Source: Ceratodon purpureus
Taxonomy: Eukaryota; Streptophyta; Bryopsida; Pseudoditrichales; Ditrichaceae
Direction of reading: 5' to 3'
Length of the DNA stretch: 64,000 bases
Assembly (NCBI GenBank): GCA_014871385.1
Contig: CM026428.1
Span: forward strand, 1,027,088 to 1,091,087
Shown: positions 48,715 to 61,024 of the stretch, in pieces
How positions within the stretch are numbered: position 1 is the first letter of the stretch
Layout: the number at the start of each line of letters is the position of its first letter
Translations under genes and position numbers: made by a program
The notes under the pieces: model-generated
Seen by the model: only the letters and a program-made list of their open reading frames with translations
What the model was told of the DNA's origin: nothing
Databases searched by the model: none

Positions 48715-48983
48715 ACCCCCGCGGGCGAGAGAGACGACGCCCACCCCGCGCGAGAGAGACGACGACGACGGGGACGAGGGATGAAGACGGGGCGGGGGGA
48801 TGAAGCCGAGCCCGGGCGGGCGCTGCGAGACCGGGCGCGAGGGGGGTCCGCGGGCGCGGGGGCGGGGCTCCACGGGGCCGGGACGGCCTGGGCCGGGGAC
48901 GGGGGGTCGACCCGACGAGTTGGGCTGCCCCTGCCCGCGAGGGCGGCGGCTGCACCGCTCGTCGGGGGAGAATAGAGAGACCC
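48715..48983 (-). repeat. Right terminal inverted repeat, 269 bp
   Basis: The reverse complement of 36079-36347, with no difference visible by eye. It ends ...GAATAGAGAGACCC at the insertion boundary. It lies about 300 bp upstream of the start codon of the second MULE gene and probably includes its promoter. Confidence 0.93.
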
Positions 48984-48992
48984 GCATGGGTG
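48984..48992 (+). repeat. Right 9-bp target site duplication
   Basis: GCATGGGTG, identical to 36070-36078. Confidence 0.95.
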
Positions 48993-50690
48993 GTGCCCAG
49001 ACGCCTCATCAAGGCCCCCGCCGGAGCTCTTTTCCCCTCACTGCAGGCCCGCTTAATGAAGCCTGCAGCCGTTTTCTTATTTTTCCTCTCTCTCCCCCGA
49101 GGGAAAGTGAGCCACCCTCTAAAGCTGCAGATCTAGCAGCCCTTGCGCCCAGCGGAAGTTAAGTGGGAAGTTAGTAGCGTCGTAGTGGTACCATGGAGGC
49201 CTGACTACATTATCAATGCCGAAACCAAAAAGACGAGGCTCGAAGGGGCGGGGGCCAATGGCGCAGCCTGCAGGGCCGCAACCAACATGGGGGCCGCAAC
49301 GCCGTGCCCCCAGGCCGAGTGATGACATGCCGTGACAGCACAGCAGCGTCAGGGCGACCGTCGCTGCTTTTTCCAGGACTAGTCTCCTAGTTAGCAAATT
49401 AAGCTAATCTACTTAACCCAAAAGTACAGTCAAATCAGTTCTGGTAGCGGCAAATCAGCTATCTTTGGGCGCGGATACAACTACATTGCTTTCGGAAAAG
49501 CATTCGGCGAGACTCCCTGTCAGCATGGGCTGCCTTTTTCCAGTTCTGGGCTACGTAATACTCACCAGATCCAGCTGAGGGCTCCCACCCTCTGACCTCA
49601 GAGTACGGTCCATGTGGTGGCGCCCGAGGGGGAAAAAAAATACCAACAGCTCGAGTTTTGGCCTATGTGGGAGTTACTGGCCGTTGATCAGATCTGGGCC
49701 CAAGTTTTACCATCGGGTGGATGAGTACAGGGTTGGTGGATAAATTGGATAAATGACAGAGTGAGAAAAGTCTGTACACCGCTTGAGTCCACGGCCGGGT
49801 TTCAAGTGGAACTGCGGCTGAAATGTTTTGCCAGCGTTGATGGAGTTCGTCAATGATCTGTGCTCTGGAGTCTGCACATCACATGTATTCTGTCACCAGG
49901 CAGACAGTTTCTGATCACGTGTTCACTGCAATTCATTATTTGCTGTGTACTTACAATAATCCAGAAAGTAGTTTTTAAACTCTTCATGCCGCGGTTGCTG
50001 GGGTCTTGTATCTGGATGAGAGCGTGGTTTATGTGATGAGATTATTTTTCTGAAATGCTGGGAAAGATTCGGTTCTAACTTACATGGGCAATGGACTTGA
50101 TCAACCAGAGTCTGAGGAATTAGATTAATGTTGTTTGAGAGACTCGAGCGTTAGTAGCCATTGACCACCGTTTGGTTGTGATCAGCTGCCTAGTCATCGC
50201 CGCAATCGTAACCCCTGGCACGAGCCCATAGGAGAAGATTCAGCACACGATTTTGCCAGGCTCACGAGATTTACAACCAACTTAGATCGTGAAGCAAATC
50301 ACAGCATCTTGCAAAACTGGAAAACTTCTCATCACAAATACCCACAGAAGGAAGCACCAGACACGGTTAACTGCAACAGCCGTAAACGAGCATCCTAAAA
50401 CTGCACTTGCACATTCCAAAGACCATAGAGACACATTCCATGCCATCTCGACGCTCCAAGGTCATAGCAACAACATCAAATTGAATATTCGAAGCATGAC
50501 ACCGAACGAAGCGTAGCACAGGTGCAGCAAAAAGGATGGTATGAAGGAGCGAGTGTTACGCGGGAATGGCATAACATAAGCAAGCTTTATGAATGAATTG
50601 TAATATCAAGTCTGTGTTAACATCTAAACTGCAACTCAATTGAGAGAGCCGGCTATGGCTATGACTACGCTATGATTTAAACTCATGAAG
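48993..50690. other. Region between the MULE and the ERF gene
   Basis: GC-rich to about 49390 and ordinary thereafter. I see no supported gene; the frames present are short and lack motifs. It includes the 3' flank of the ERF gene. Confidence 0.5.
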
Positions 50691-50699
50691 CAAAGCTAA

Positions 50700-51828
50700 T
50701 TAAAAAAACGCTTCGATCCGGGGCCGAGACAAGCAAAAATCGTCTACAGCCACCGCTGGTGGAGGTTGCTCATCGAGGCAAGGGGGAAAATTGAGGTCCA
50801 GCAAAAAGGGAGAAATTCTTTTCGGCTTGGCATCGTTCTGCGGAGTTACCGCAAGCTCCGTCTCGGAATTGAGAATCACGGAGGACGACGAATCGCAATC
50901 ACTCGAACAGCCTCGCGTCTCCGGGGGGGTAATAGATCCGGGTGTAGCTAATTGCTGAGGTTGGGCCGCAATAGGGGTGGCATTTTCTTCTACTCGGGGG
51001 CCACCCAGCGACCATTGGAATGGCGAAACCTCAAAAGGAACGGTGAGAGTTAGGGGTTTCTTAGCGCTCTTGATGGGTTTGCCCATTTCATGCAACAGAG
51101 TTTGGATCGAAGTGGGCGAAGGGCGCTTGCTGGTGTACGCAACGCCATCACCAGCAGGAGAGATGCAGGAGCGACCGGCACTTATACTCTTGTTCAGCCC
51201 CTGGGGCACCGTCTCCTGGTGGTGATCCTGCGTCAATGTTGCAGACAGGTTGAGGTCCAAGCAGGAGCGCCACGAGGCATCGGACGCTGCGCTGGATCCC
51301 CCACAAAGCGCGTGAAGCTTTTGATGATTGTACTTTATAGGCTGATGGTGAGGTTGGTAGAGGTTATGGCTACTCGGTGGGCTGGACCACGACTCCACGG
51401 TCGAGCTCTGGCTCGTGCTCTGGTCGTCATTGCACGGCGGGCAGGCGAAGTTCGTCTTAGCTTTTGAGCCACGCAATGCTCTTGCCGCTGCAGATTACAA
51501 TTCAAGGACACGTTAGTCTAGCTCTTGAAGAATAGAATGTCGGCACGAATTGAGAAAACAATGAAATCGACGACTCTTCCAAAAACGGTTACAATGATAT
51601 GCGGCAAGTGACTCAAACAAATGGTGGCAAGAGCGTACCACTATCATAAGCTCTTGCAGCTTCCTCTGCGGTGTCGAAGGTTCCCAGCCAGACGCGAGTC
51701 TTCTTCCATGGATCCCGAATCTCAGCTGCAAACCGACCCCACGGCCTTTTCCTCACACCTCTGAAGTGCACCATTTGCTCGGCCTGGCTGCCTTTAGTCG
51801 CGATAGCCTTCTCATCTCTTGATGCCAT
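50700..51828 (-). CDS. AP2/ERF transcription factor with EAR repression motifs
   Basis: This is a nuclear DNA-binding protein, expected to bind GCC-box DNA and repress through TOPLESS-type corepressors. Two exons (minus strand), 51828-51639 and 51487-50700, encode 325 aa. A single AP2 domain spans residues 22-78 ([48 protein letters not shown]), with the Ala and Asp of the ERF-type AEIRD motif. Two repression-type motifs follow: LDLNL at 140-144 and LDLNFPP (DLNxxP) at 293-299. This points to ERF group VIII-like repressors. A 151-bp intron (TATGATAGTG|GTACGC...CTGCAG|CGGCAAG) cuts the AP2 domain just after AYDS; most angiosperm ERF genes have none there. The ATG chosen (51828) gives a short N-terminus as usual; an in-frame non-ATG extension reaches 51861. 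The gene looks intact. Confidence 0.92.
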
Positions 51829-51856
51829 GTCTCTCAGTCTCTTACTTCTCGCACGA

Positions 51857-51896
51857 CTCACTCACTCACTCACCTACTCACTCACTCACTCACTCC
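51857..51896 (-). repeat. (GAGT)n microsatellite in the ERF 5' UTR
   Basis: About nine units of TGAG/GAGT, with one interruption (ACCTACTC on the plus strand), lie 30-70 bases upstream of the ERF start codon. They are within the likely leader, given the TATA box at about 52170. Confidence 0.7.
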
Positions 51897-52163
51897 GCGT
51901 CCCTGAACTTCCACTCACGACATCTACACCTCGTAACAATTGCGATGAAATGCTCAGGATCACAAATATATCTCCCAAATACCGAATCGGAGCGAAGTGG
52001 ACTAACACCCGTCCTGCACCTCCCCCCTTCCTCAATAAGAAGACCTCCACCGCGTGAATAAGACCCAAAACAGCAAAATGTTGCCGGACTCGAATAATCG
52101 CCCCAAACTCTCAATCACAATACCCAGCAGTACGCGGCATTCCTGTTCAACCACCGCAAGGCC

Positions 52164-52175
52164 TCTTATATATAC
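52164..52175 (-). promoter_or_regulatory. Candidate TATA box of the ERF gene
   Basis: The minus strand reads GTATATATAAG. It lies about 340 bp upstream of the start codon, implying a leader of about 300 bases that includes the GAGT repeat. Confidence 0.5.
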
Positions 52176-52179
52176 AAAA

Positions 52180-53340
52180 GAGCAAAAAAATATCAACCTA
52201 TCCTGAATACAAACGCTCCCGATGTGCGCTCCACTTGAACTCCACACCAATGTCGCACCTCACCACTCTGAAGCTCCCCCACTAAACCCAATATCTATAA
52301 CTCACAGAACGCTATGGCACAACACGACCACACCTCGGAGTACATATACTCACCCCCACAACCCTTTTCCTTCCAGACGGAGAAACCAAGACGGCTGGTT
52401 ATTGCAGGGTGGCTACCACTACCACGGCTACTGACTGCGCTGGACCCGACCCACGAGGGGGGAGATGGTAGAGACGTCTTTGACACGACGAGTGGGGAGA
52501 AGACTCAGAGAGAAGGCAGTGGGCAGGAAAGGGGGAGAGAGAGGAGATATGTGATGGAAAAGCAGAGAGCGATGCGTAGCTTAAAGACGACGAAAGATGG
52601 AGTGTGGCAGCGGCCTACTACTAGTGCTCGCGCATACACTGGTGTTGGCTATGATAACTACACTACTACAGCGCCACCATCATCACGACTAACTCGCCAT
52701 CGTCGTCGACCAACTGGGGTCGCGGTAAGTCAGTCAGTAAGTTGGGCCGACTATTCTTCATCGGCCCTGCCCCAGGCGACGGACGAGGCCACGAAATCAT
52801 GGCAGGCGGCTATGGCCCTCCCCCCCTCGCGACGCGGGCGGGCGGCGACCGCAGGGCGACGCACAGACGGACGGACGGACGGGGAGGCGCGGGAGTGGGT
52901 GCCCGTGGCCGCGCCCGCCAAGGCGACCAGGTCTAGGGGCCCGCCGGGAATAGGCCGGTGGGGCCGTGATCCGCGATGGATGAGGCGCGGGCGCGAATGA
53001 ATGAGGACGGAGGTGGAAGTGGGAGTGCCAGAGTGGGAGTGGATGGGCCGTCGGGCGGGGGGATGGGGCTGGTTCGTTCGTGGGGCAGTCGCCGCAGGCA
53101 GTGGGGCAGGCAGGCAGCCTGAGCTGAATCTCCGCGGGGTGCTCGGCATTGAAGGCGCTGCTCCTGCCGCCCTTGCCTGCTTGCCGGCCAGCCGTCCCCC
53201 CTCCCCCCATTTCCGCACTCTTACCCCTCCCCTCGGGGGAATTTACCCCCTCTTCTCTTGGAGGATTCTCTCCTTTTTCAATCCTTGTTGTTTTACCCTC
53301 TTTGTCGCTGGATTTCCATTTCCGATGGATGCGTTTACGT
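52180..53340. other. ERF upstream region with GC-rich stretch
   Basis: Positions 52730-53240 are strongly GC- and CpG-rich and contain a GACGGACGGACGG run (about 52868-52880). Long open frames occur on both strands but overlap, lack motifs and reflect composition. The stretch may be a distal promoter or CpG-rich regulatory region. No gene is called. Confidence 0.4.
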
Positions 53341-56300
53341 TATTCCATCCTTGAAACCATGGTGGGAATATTTTCAACATTTGGGGAAAGCCAAGAATCG
53401 GGTGTTTACGTATATGTTATTTTTGGTTCTTCTAGATAGTATTTTATATGCATCATGTTTATTTTTATTTCTTATTTAATTTCCATGTAAAATTACAATA
53501 GAATGAATTTGTTTCCACTTACTCATATAAAAACTTTAAATCAAAATCTACATATCATATTTATGGAATAGCTTTCTAACTCTATATTATATATTTATTG
53601 AATGGTTTGGAGATGCCAAATATTGAATGATCTAGTATTATAAATAAATAAAGAGAGTGGATGTCTAGGATTTTCTATTCTTTCGATTCGTAGGAAATAT
53701 TCTTCAAATTTTATAATTTTCTTGAGTTATATAGCCTCATATTAAATTTCTTCATAATGAATTTATTATTTTAAAATTATTAAATATTGTCACACTTATT
53801 TAAGACATCAGATTTTTCATGAAATTATAGGCGGAAAAATTAATCCATTCATCTAAATGCAAAATCGTTTATTTTTAGGATCTTGCTGTAGGTCAAATAT
53901 CATCACTTCTCAAAATTTAAGACAATTCAACTTAAAAACGTGGTAATCTCCATTGGTTTCTAAAACCATCTTTACTACTTAAGTTTTAATGCAAATTTTC
54001 ATTTTTGTCTAAAACCATCTCAAGTCCATGTTTTTTTCAAGCTCTTGTAGCTCAATTACTAGCATTAATTTTAAAATAATTTTATGAATTATTATCTACA
54101 ATCATCTTTTTCCTACTTCAATTCCTATAAAATAAATACTTACAAACTCAAGACATTTTACAGTGTAGAATATAAAATTCCATAACATAACATTTTTCAG
54201 GAATCCAATAACTCCATTATGCCTTTGAATAACTTTAGAAGAATAATAAATTAAAAAACTACATTGAATGCCATATGCTGTAGATGGCATCAAGTAATAG
54301 AAATTGAAGAAACAAAGTTTTCACTTACATGCATGGTCTCCATTCGTACTTGAATTGATTTCATTAAAAGAATCACACATTTAAAACATAATTTTTGAAG
54401 GTTTTCAAAGAAGTCTTTTACTAATGTTTTAAATTCTTGACAAAGAAAGGAAAATAAAGACTGATTTTTGATGAACTCATTCTTCAAATAATTTCCATCA
54501 AGATTTTTTTATAATCAAATTTCAACTAATTTTCTTTCAAATTTGTTAATGGAACTAAGAATAATTTTTCACAAATGAGAACTTTAAGATGTGCCCCAAT
54601 TTGATGTCTACCTTGGCTCTCTACAGGTGAGGTAAACATCAAACTGTTTTCTATCAATTTAAAATACAAAATATGGAAGGACTTATATTAGATTGGGATC
54701 AAATTTGGCGAGAATGATACTAGGGCCATACCAAGAACTTTGGGGGCTCGAGTCACTAGAGTCATGAGGGGTACCTTGCAAGCAACAACTCTAGTGGCTC
54801 CGGCCAACTTAAATCATAGCCATGTATTTCCGGAGAACACGTAGAGCTGATGTTTCTGGTGATTGGAGGCGCTGGGATTTTCGGTGTGGCCCTGGTTTGA
54901 GAACACGCATCACAATCGACACATTGACATAGGTTGCAAAAACGAATGAAGACAGCAGCTGTTGGGTGCTCATGAGTCATGGCCTTGAGCTCATGGCAAA
55001 GTGGATGAGCCCAGTGCAGTGCAGACGGTTGATCTTGTCTGGTGGGTAGAGTAGTTTACTGCTCATTTTGCTCCGTTGGGAAACTTACCTTGGGGCTGAG
55101 CTGGAGAATGTTTTGTTTTGGCCATACTAAACACGGTGCTATATAAACTATGTGCGCTGACACAGTGACAGGGCAGGCAGGCGTGGGAATAGGGTGGGCA
55201 CTGCGGGAATAGGGGGACGGGCGTAGGGAGGCTAAACAGGGGCGACGCCGCCCTTGCGAAGGAGACTCTGGAGTCGTCAGCGCAATCTGCAGCAGCTTGT
55301 TATCATTCTGTTTCGGGCCATGCGGGAGAGGTGGCCACTGCCACAGGCATGGGCCTCCCCAGTTTCCACTCCCCCTCTTTCCTCTCCCCCTCCTTCCTTC
55401 ACATGTGTCTCGCCTCCTTCCCCTTGGAACCTACTGCCCGTCCCAGATGATTTTTCCAGATGCTTCCGGCTTATCCCCAGAGTAAAATCAAAAGGGGTAA
55501 TTCTCTTGGTGAAAACCAGATGTACTGTAACAGTAAAAGGGGGAGAGATCATGGTCCAAAGAATGGACTTCAAAAATGTTTGCTACCTTTGTTGGATTCA
55601 ACCATGGTTTTGATGTTGGAATTGGAAAGGAAATGCTTTCAAAGCAATATTGCAGGTAATTTTTATTTTTTTGATATAATTCATCCATGTTGTCAAATCG
55701 TAGGGGCGTTTCACACACACCCCACGGGTCAAACTTTGTTGAAGACCAAACTATGCCGAGAGGTCGAGTTTTGGAGTTGTAGAAAAATATTAAAATATTG
55801 AATTGGAAATTTTCTAAATATTTTAATGAAGAGGAGTTTGGCCCTTCGATAAGAGTTTGGGTTTCTACTCTCATTTGACCTAAATCCTTCTCGAGGGGCC
55901 AAAGTTTCGGCACCAAAATTCTCAAAAAGTGCTGCCATGTAGGCACTTTCAAAGCCTTTGGCCCTTGGCCCCTAGTGTGAAGCCTTACGGATGGATTTTT
56001 AGTTCTAAACTAGTGAAATTGTTGGAATTGCTCGGCCCTTGGTCCTTAGTTTGAAAGGTCTTTTAAACTTGTAACAAACAAGTATATTGGAATGAACTTT
56101 TTGTGGATTTGAGTAGGATTCTATGATGTCAATTTTGGATGTAATTTTGGAGATTTTTTTACATGTAGGAAATTGTAAAGAGCTTCATGAATATTCATGA
56201 TTTTTGCACCACATATCAAAAAGAAATTTAAAAAATGGTGCTAACCCCTAAAATATATAAATTAGTGTTTTTTTTTTCTTTTTTTTCTTTTTTTCTTTTT

Positions 56301-56627
56301 TAATAAATTTTTAGCATTTTAGGCATCTTTGAACATCCTTCTATTTCCCTGAGACTTTTTTAACAACTAATGGTTTAAAAAGCTTTTAGTATTCAAAAAG
56401 AAAGAATAAACAAAAATTTCCATTTTCCAAATTTAACTTCAAGAAGAGTCAAAGTTTTTTTTAATTTCTTTTTTCCTTCAATTTTTTTGTGGCGATTGTT
56501 AATTTAGAGAGCACCTAATGAAATGATCTGAATCATGAATATTAAATGATTGTTATTGAAGAGAGTTTTTATTTTTATTTTTTTTAATAAATTTTATTTT
56601 ACAAAAATCTTAAATAATAGTATTAAT

Positions 56628-56630
<3 letters not shown>
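53341..56630. other. AT-rich intergenic DNA
   Basis: No gene or RNA is supported. A slightly GC-richer patch at 54720-55470 contains short frames without motifs. Confidence 0.5.

Positions 56631-56631
<1 letters not shown>

Positions 56632-56715
<84 letters not shown>
56632..56715. repeat. (TA)n microsatellite
   Basis: Forty-two uninterrupted TA dinucleotides or nearly so. It is a simple repeat and can form a long hairpin. Confidence 0.97.
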
Positions 56716-56717
<2 letters not shown>

Positions 56718-59105
56718 TTTAATTAGTTGTAGCTTTGCACAGTGTGAAAATTTCTTTGTCATTTTCTCCCCTCCCCTCCCCTATTTACTCTCCACACAAA
56801 TTCTCTCATTAAGGTGTGATTATCTTCAAAGCACCACATATCACAAAGTCATCGTCAAAAGACCATTTATCATCAAAGGTTATTTAAGTATTCACTAAAA
56901 TAATGTTATTTTGGATGTACTTTTCAAGATCAATTTGGATGTTTTTCGTGACATAGAAAAAATGAAGAATATAAATTTGTTGTATGCTACGTTAGCAATA
57001 CAAATTCTTAAGGAAAGGTATGAAATAATACCAATTTTTTATTTACTTGGTCATCAAAAAATGCTAAGTCATTCATATGTGAGAAATTCTAATCAAAATC
57101 AACGTGCATTTTAATATGTAGATTCTACAATTGCAATGAAGAATTCCTTTAACATCAAAATCAAAAGCATTATGTTTAGAAGTTATCCATAAAGTTCATA
57201 AATTTACTTAAAAGACTTATCAAAATTTACAATTAATATTTTGGCATCTCAAAATTTCATATGACTAATAAAAAATAACAATTGTTTTCAAAAATAAAAA
57301 CTAGCTGACAATATTGATATTGCTTATTCAAAACGATGAAATTTTCAACACTAAGACAATGTTAATTTTTTCTTTCTGGAAAATTCTTGTAGGTGTAGGT
57401 TTATTGCTATTAGCAAAATCTAAGCCATGTTAAAACTTTTTAATTTGGGCAACTCAAAGAAAAGAGAAGCAATTGGAAAATGGTCTCTTAGGAACTTAGA
57501 TTTATCTCACTCTAAATTCTCTATATTTATTTTTTGGCTTCTTTGAAATAAAAAGTACTGTAATTTTAAACCAAAATATTTTCTGATTCTAACTCATGGT
57601 GTCTTCTTTGAGACTTTTAGAATCTACTTAGGGCCTAAGAATTGCATGAGAATTTGATTTTGTTTTGTATAGGGCATGTTTACTTTATCCAACATGCATA
57701 GTAGTGTTGCTTTTCTTTGCTACTTGCAGTGAGCTTTTAATGTACCATGATTGGACTTTATAAAGAGTTCAAAGACAACTGAGGTAGAACTCCAAGTTTT
57801 CATCATCTAACCCTAAAGCTTCCCTGAGAACTCTATTGCAGTAAATGTTTCAATAGGTGTGTCTGTATGTTTTCTGTATTGAATTTATGCATGACAAAGT
57901 AAGCTAATGATGGCAAAGCTGGTGCCATCAACAATGAAGAAAGGAAACACAATGGATCAAGATGATGCCTTAGTACCCATTGGTGAGTTTTGAAAGTTGT
58001 GTTGGGTGGGAAATGGAAGGTTTCAGCAATGAAGCCAGCTTTGCACCTAACTTCCCAGTGCACATTGTAGATGGTACCATATGCGGTTACACCCAACCAC
58101 AAAGACAGCCCTATTCATGAGCGAGCAAGGACTCTGAAATGTCATTACTACCTTTCCCTGTGCAAAACTTTAAGATATCATTGCTTCAAAAATACCACTT
58201 CTCACTCAAGCTTGAGCTGCTTGACACAAAATTACTTTAAAATTATTTTACATAGGTGAAGCTCACATGGGTTAAGTTATGGAAATGTATTCCATTATTG
58301 TGAAGTTCAATCAAGGCTAACTATCCTAGTTTGCATCCAATCACCACAAAAAAGTGGCCATGTCAGTGCAGAAGTTTTTCCAGGCCTGGGTTTCAGGTTT
58401 CACACTGAGAAATTCTCACAGCAAAAAACTCAGTGTAAATCGCTGTTAGTTTTGGAAACTAAATGATGGATGTAATCACCCAAATACAGGCTCAATGAAT
58501 TTATGAAGATCTCCCCAGGAGTCATGGACCCAATTTCATTGGCCCTTTAATCTACTCTTGCTTTTCTCTGCATCCTGTAAAGTTAGGCTCTTATCTTGGA
58601 ATTTCTGGATCCAGGGCTCTTTGCATCTGCGGGCAGCACCGGCCTTGTGTCTTGCATGTTATCTTTCCGGGGGGATTGCAGGCCATCATTGTCAACTTTG
58701 AACAAACGCCCATGCGGTAGTCTTTCTTTTTCATAATTCTTGAATTCAGTTTTTTTAATCACCACCTGTCACGGTGCTGCACAGCCATGGAGGTCTGTGT
58801 GCATCAGAATCTCGATCTACTTTGCTGCTCTACAGTTACTTGTGTTACTTGTGAGTTATACTCCAGTAGCTTTGCCAATGACGGGCTAATTTCACATGCA
58901 GGTATATAATTATACAATAAAAAGTTACAGACATCATGTTGCTATGCATTATGATAGTAATTGCTCATACTTTAACCAACAGATACCAAATAATAATACT
59001 TTCATGCCTAAGAGATCCATTATCTGTAGCTTAGCTACTCAGTTTGTTTTGCATCATCACCTGTAGTTAGTGAGGCCAGCTTTTTTCACTTTGGAGCTAT
59101 TTTAT

Positions 59106-59138
<33 letters not shown>

Positions 59139-60419
59139 GGCAAATGAACGAACTTCATTGAAGCTATTGTATGGGTTCACTTTGATGGATTCATGTACTT
59201 TCCATTACTATGTGATTCTCAATTGCACCTTGAATTGAGAGAAGAGGCCCAGGTGCAATTTGTTACGTGATTTACTAGAATTTTACATGTTTTTCAAGCA
59301 ATTTATGAATTTTTAAATTTTCATTTAAAAATTGTGATAAACAACAAGCTGAATTTTACATGTTTTGGTGGAATGGGTTTGAATTGATTGGATGAAATTT
59401 GTACCACAACCACAATTCAAGCATTGTAGGTACAAGAAATTAGTAGCATAATACAATGGATGAATTTAAAATGCATAATACAATGGATGAATTTACAATG
59501 CATAATTTTTGTCTTGCCATTACACAATATTACATAGAATATCAAGAGAGTGAATTTTAAATGTATTATGTATTGCTTGGACATAGAAGACTTTAATTCT
59601 TTATAAAGAAAATTACAACTTGTTCTCTTTGTACTATGGTTAAAATATATTTTCCTTAGATTTATAATGTCTTATATATATTAAAAAGTGATGTTTAGTA
59701 GGCACTTAACTATCTATGTTGCTAAGATTGTATTTAGTCATATTGATTAAGAGGTGCTACAAAATAAATGTGATGGTTCAAAATTATAATATTACACCCA
59801 AATATTAGGCTCATCAATAATATGTAATACAATTCAATTACAAGGAAATAGCCATTCTAATGATGCTTGAATTAAATTTTAAAAATAGAAAAATAAGAAA
59901 AATTTCTTGATTTAAAATGTAGGATGTTCCAAACAAAATAAATACTTGTTCAAGTGTGAACAAACCTGCTATCAATATATGTTAGTACAAGTGCTAAATT
60001 TGCTTAATAAGTTAAAATGTCTGCAGGCTTAGGTAAATTTATTTCTTCAATGTAGAGGAGTAATGAATTTATAAGATGCCTTGTTAATCCTTGTACCTCA
60101 AAAATGACACTAAAAACAGACTTCATGAAAATCCATTAAAGACTATAAATAAGAGAAATCCAAGAGATAAAATAGCGGTTGTATTAAGTCTTTAGATATA
60201 ATTCCAAAGAATGTTTTTACAATTCAATCTAATTATTTGAAAATGGTTAAAAAATTAATAGTACTCCTACAATCTATATCTTGTTGTCTACAACTATATG
60301 TATTTTTTTTCTATCACTTTTTATATATAATTCTTTGAGCAGTTTACGCACATCTTAAAAAGATACTTGCTCCTTTGATTTTAACAGATATACCGCAGTA
60401 CCATAGTAGATTCGTTCAA
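56716..60419. other. AT-rich intergenic DNA
   Basis: No gene is supported. It contains a run of 23 G at 59118-59140, which may partly be an assembly or sequencing artefact, and otherwise no recognised structure. Confidence 0.5.
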
Positions 60420-60664
60420 AAGTAATTCTAAAAACTAAAAATTAAAAATTAAAAAAATATGAAGACATAAAAACAAAAATTAAATAAACTAATTTTTTGC
60501 AATATTTTGTCATTTCTAAACCATTTAAGATCAATTTTACTGATTTTTTTGCTTAAAATAAAAAAGTTGAGAAGTTCAATTTTTATAGGCAAATCTTATT
60601 TTTCAAAAAAAAATTAAAAAATTGTTCACTAGGTGGCAAATGTGCTATGGATTTACGGTATAGC
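60420..60664 (+). repeat. Dispersed repeat R1, copy b
   Basis: Matches 26650-26905 in order and orientation, and ends in TGTGCTATGG...TACGGTATAGC directly against the family A TIR element that follows. Confidence 0.55.
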
Positions 60665-61024
60665 TTTAACCCTTAAACGTCATTTTGAGTACTGAGAGGG
60701 CAACCCGAAATTGGATCACAACATCTTTTGTACTTGGGCATCATGAACAATGCATTTTTTGAACTTGGGCATAATGGATGAACCAATCAATGATGAGCTT
60801 GCAACCTATGTGCAACCCCAACCTACCTACCACAATCCTTTCTAAGCACGAATCACTAATACAAATTGTGAATTGAATTGTAAAATTTCACTTTCGAAGT
60901 GCATCATAAGAGGTGGTTAGAATGATATAAAAAAATAAGTGAAAAATTGAGGAGAAGAAGAGCGACAGAGAAGATTCTCTGCAAACCCAACCCCTTGGGT
61001 GGGGAAAGACGTTTAAGGGTTAAA
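60665..61024. mobile_element. Small TIR element, family A, copy 3 (360 bp)
   Basis: Perfect 17-bp inverted termini: TTTAACCCTTAAACGTC (60665-60681) and its reverse complement (61008-61024). The ends match copies at 27059 and 31190 (TTTAACCCCTAAA), but the interior differs, so it may be an internally deleted or sister MITE. No gene is inside. Confidence 0.75.

Larger units (their letters stand above)
36079..48983. mobile_element. Complete two-gene Mutator-like element (MULE), 12,905 bp
   Basis: The element is bounded by 269-bp terminal inverted repeats (36079-36347 and 48715-48983) and a perfect 9-bp target duplication. It encodes a MULE transposase reading inward from the left end (36653-40232) and a second, unrelated gene reading inward from the right end (48414-42611); their 3' ends face each other across 2.4 kb of T-rich repeats. 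The terminal repeats look identical and both genes have long open exons with matching splice phases, which suggests a young and possibly active copy. The arrangement is the same as maize MuDR (mudrA/mudrB convergent), but gene 2 shows no resemblance to mudrB that I can see. The 8-mer CCGGACAG recurs at least 24 times inside. Confidence 0.95.

Noticed and set aside
48655-49012. Long Pro/Arg-rich open frames in both TIRs
   Set aside because: They are identical in the two inverted ends and open in several frames at once because of the extreme GC content; they are terminal repeat DNA, not genes.
49130-49220. Faint resemblance to the 3' half of plant 5S rRNA (AAGTTAAG...TAGTGGTACCATGGAGG)
   Set aside because: Internal promoter boxes and overall length do not match; judged coincidental.
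52314-53000. 228-codon frame upstream of the ERF gene
   Set aside because: Overlapped by equally long frames on the other strand in CpG-rich DNA; no domain, no splice or family evidence.
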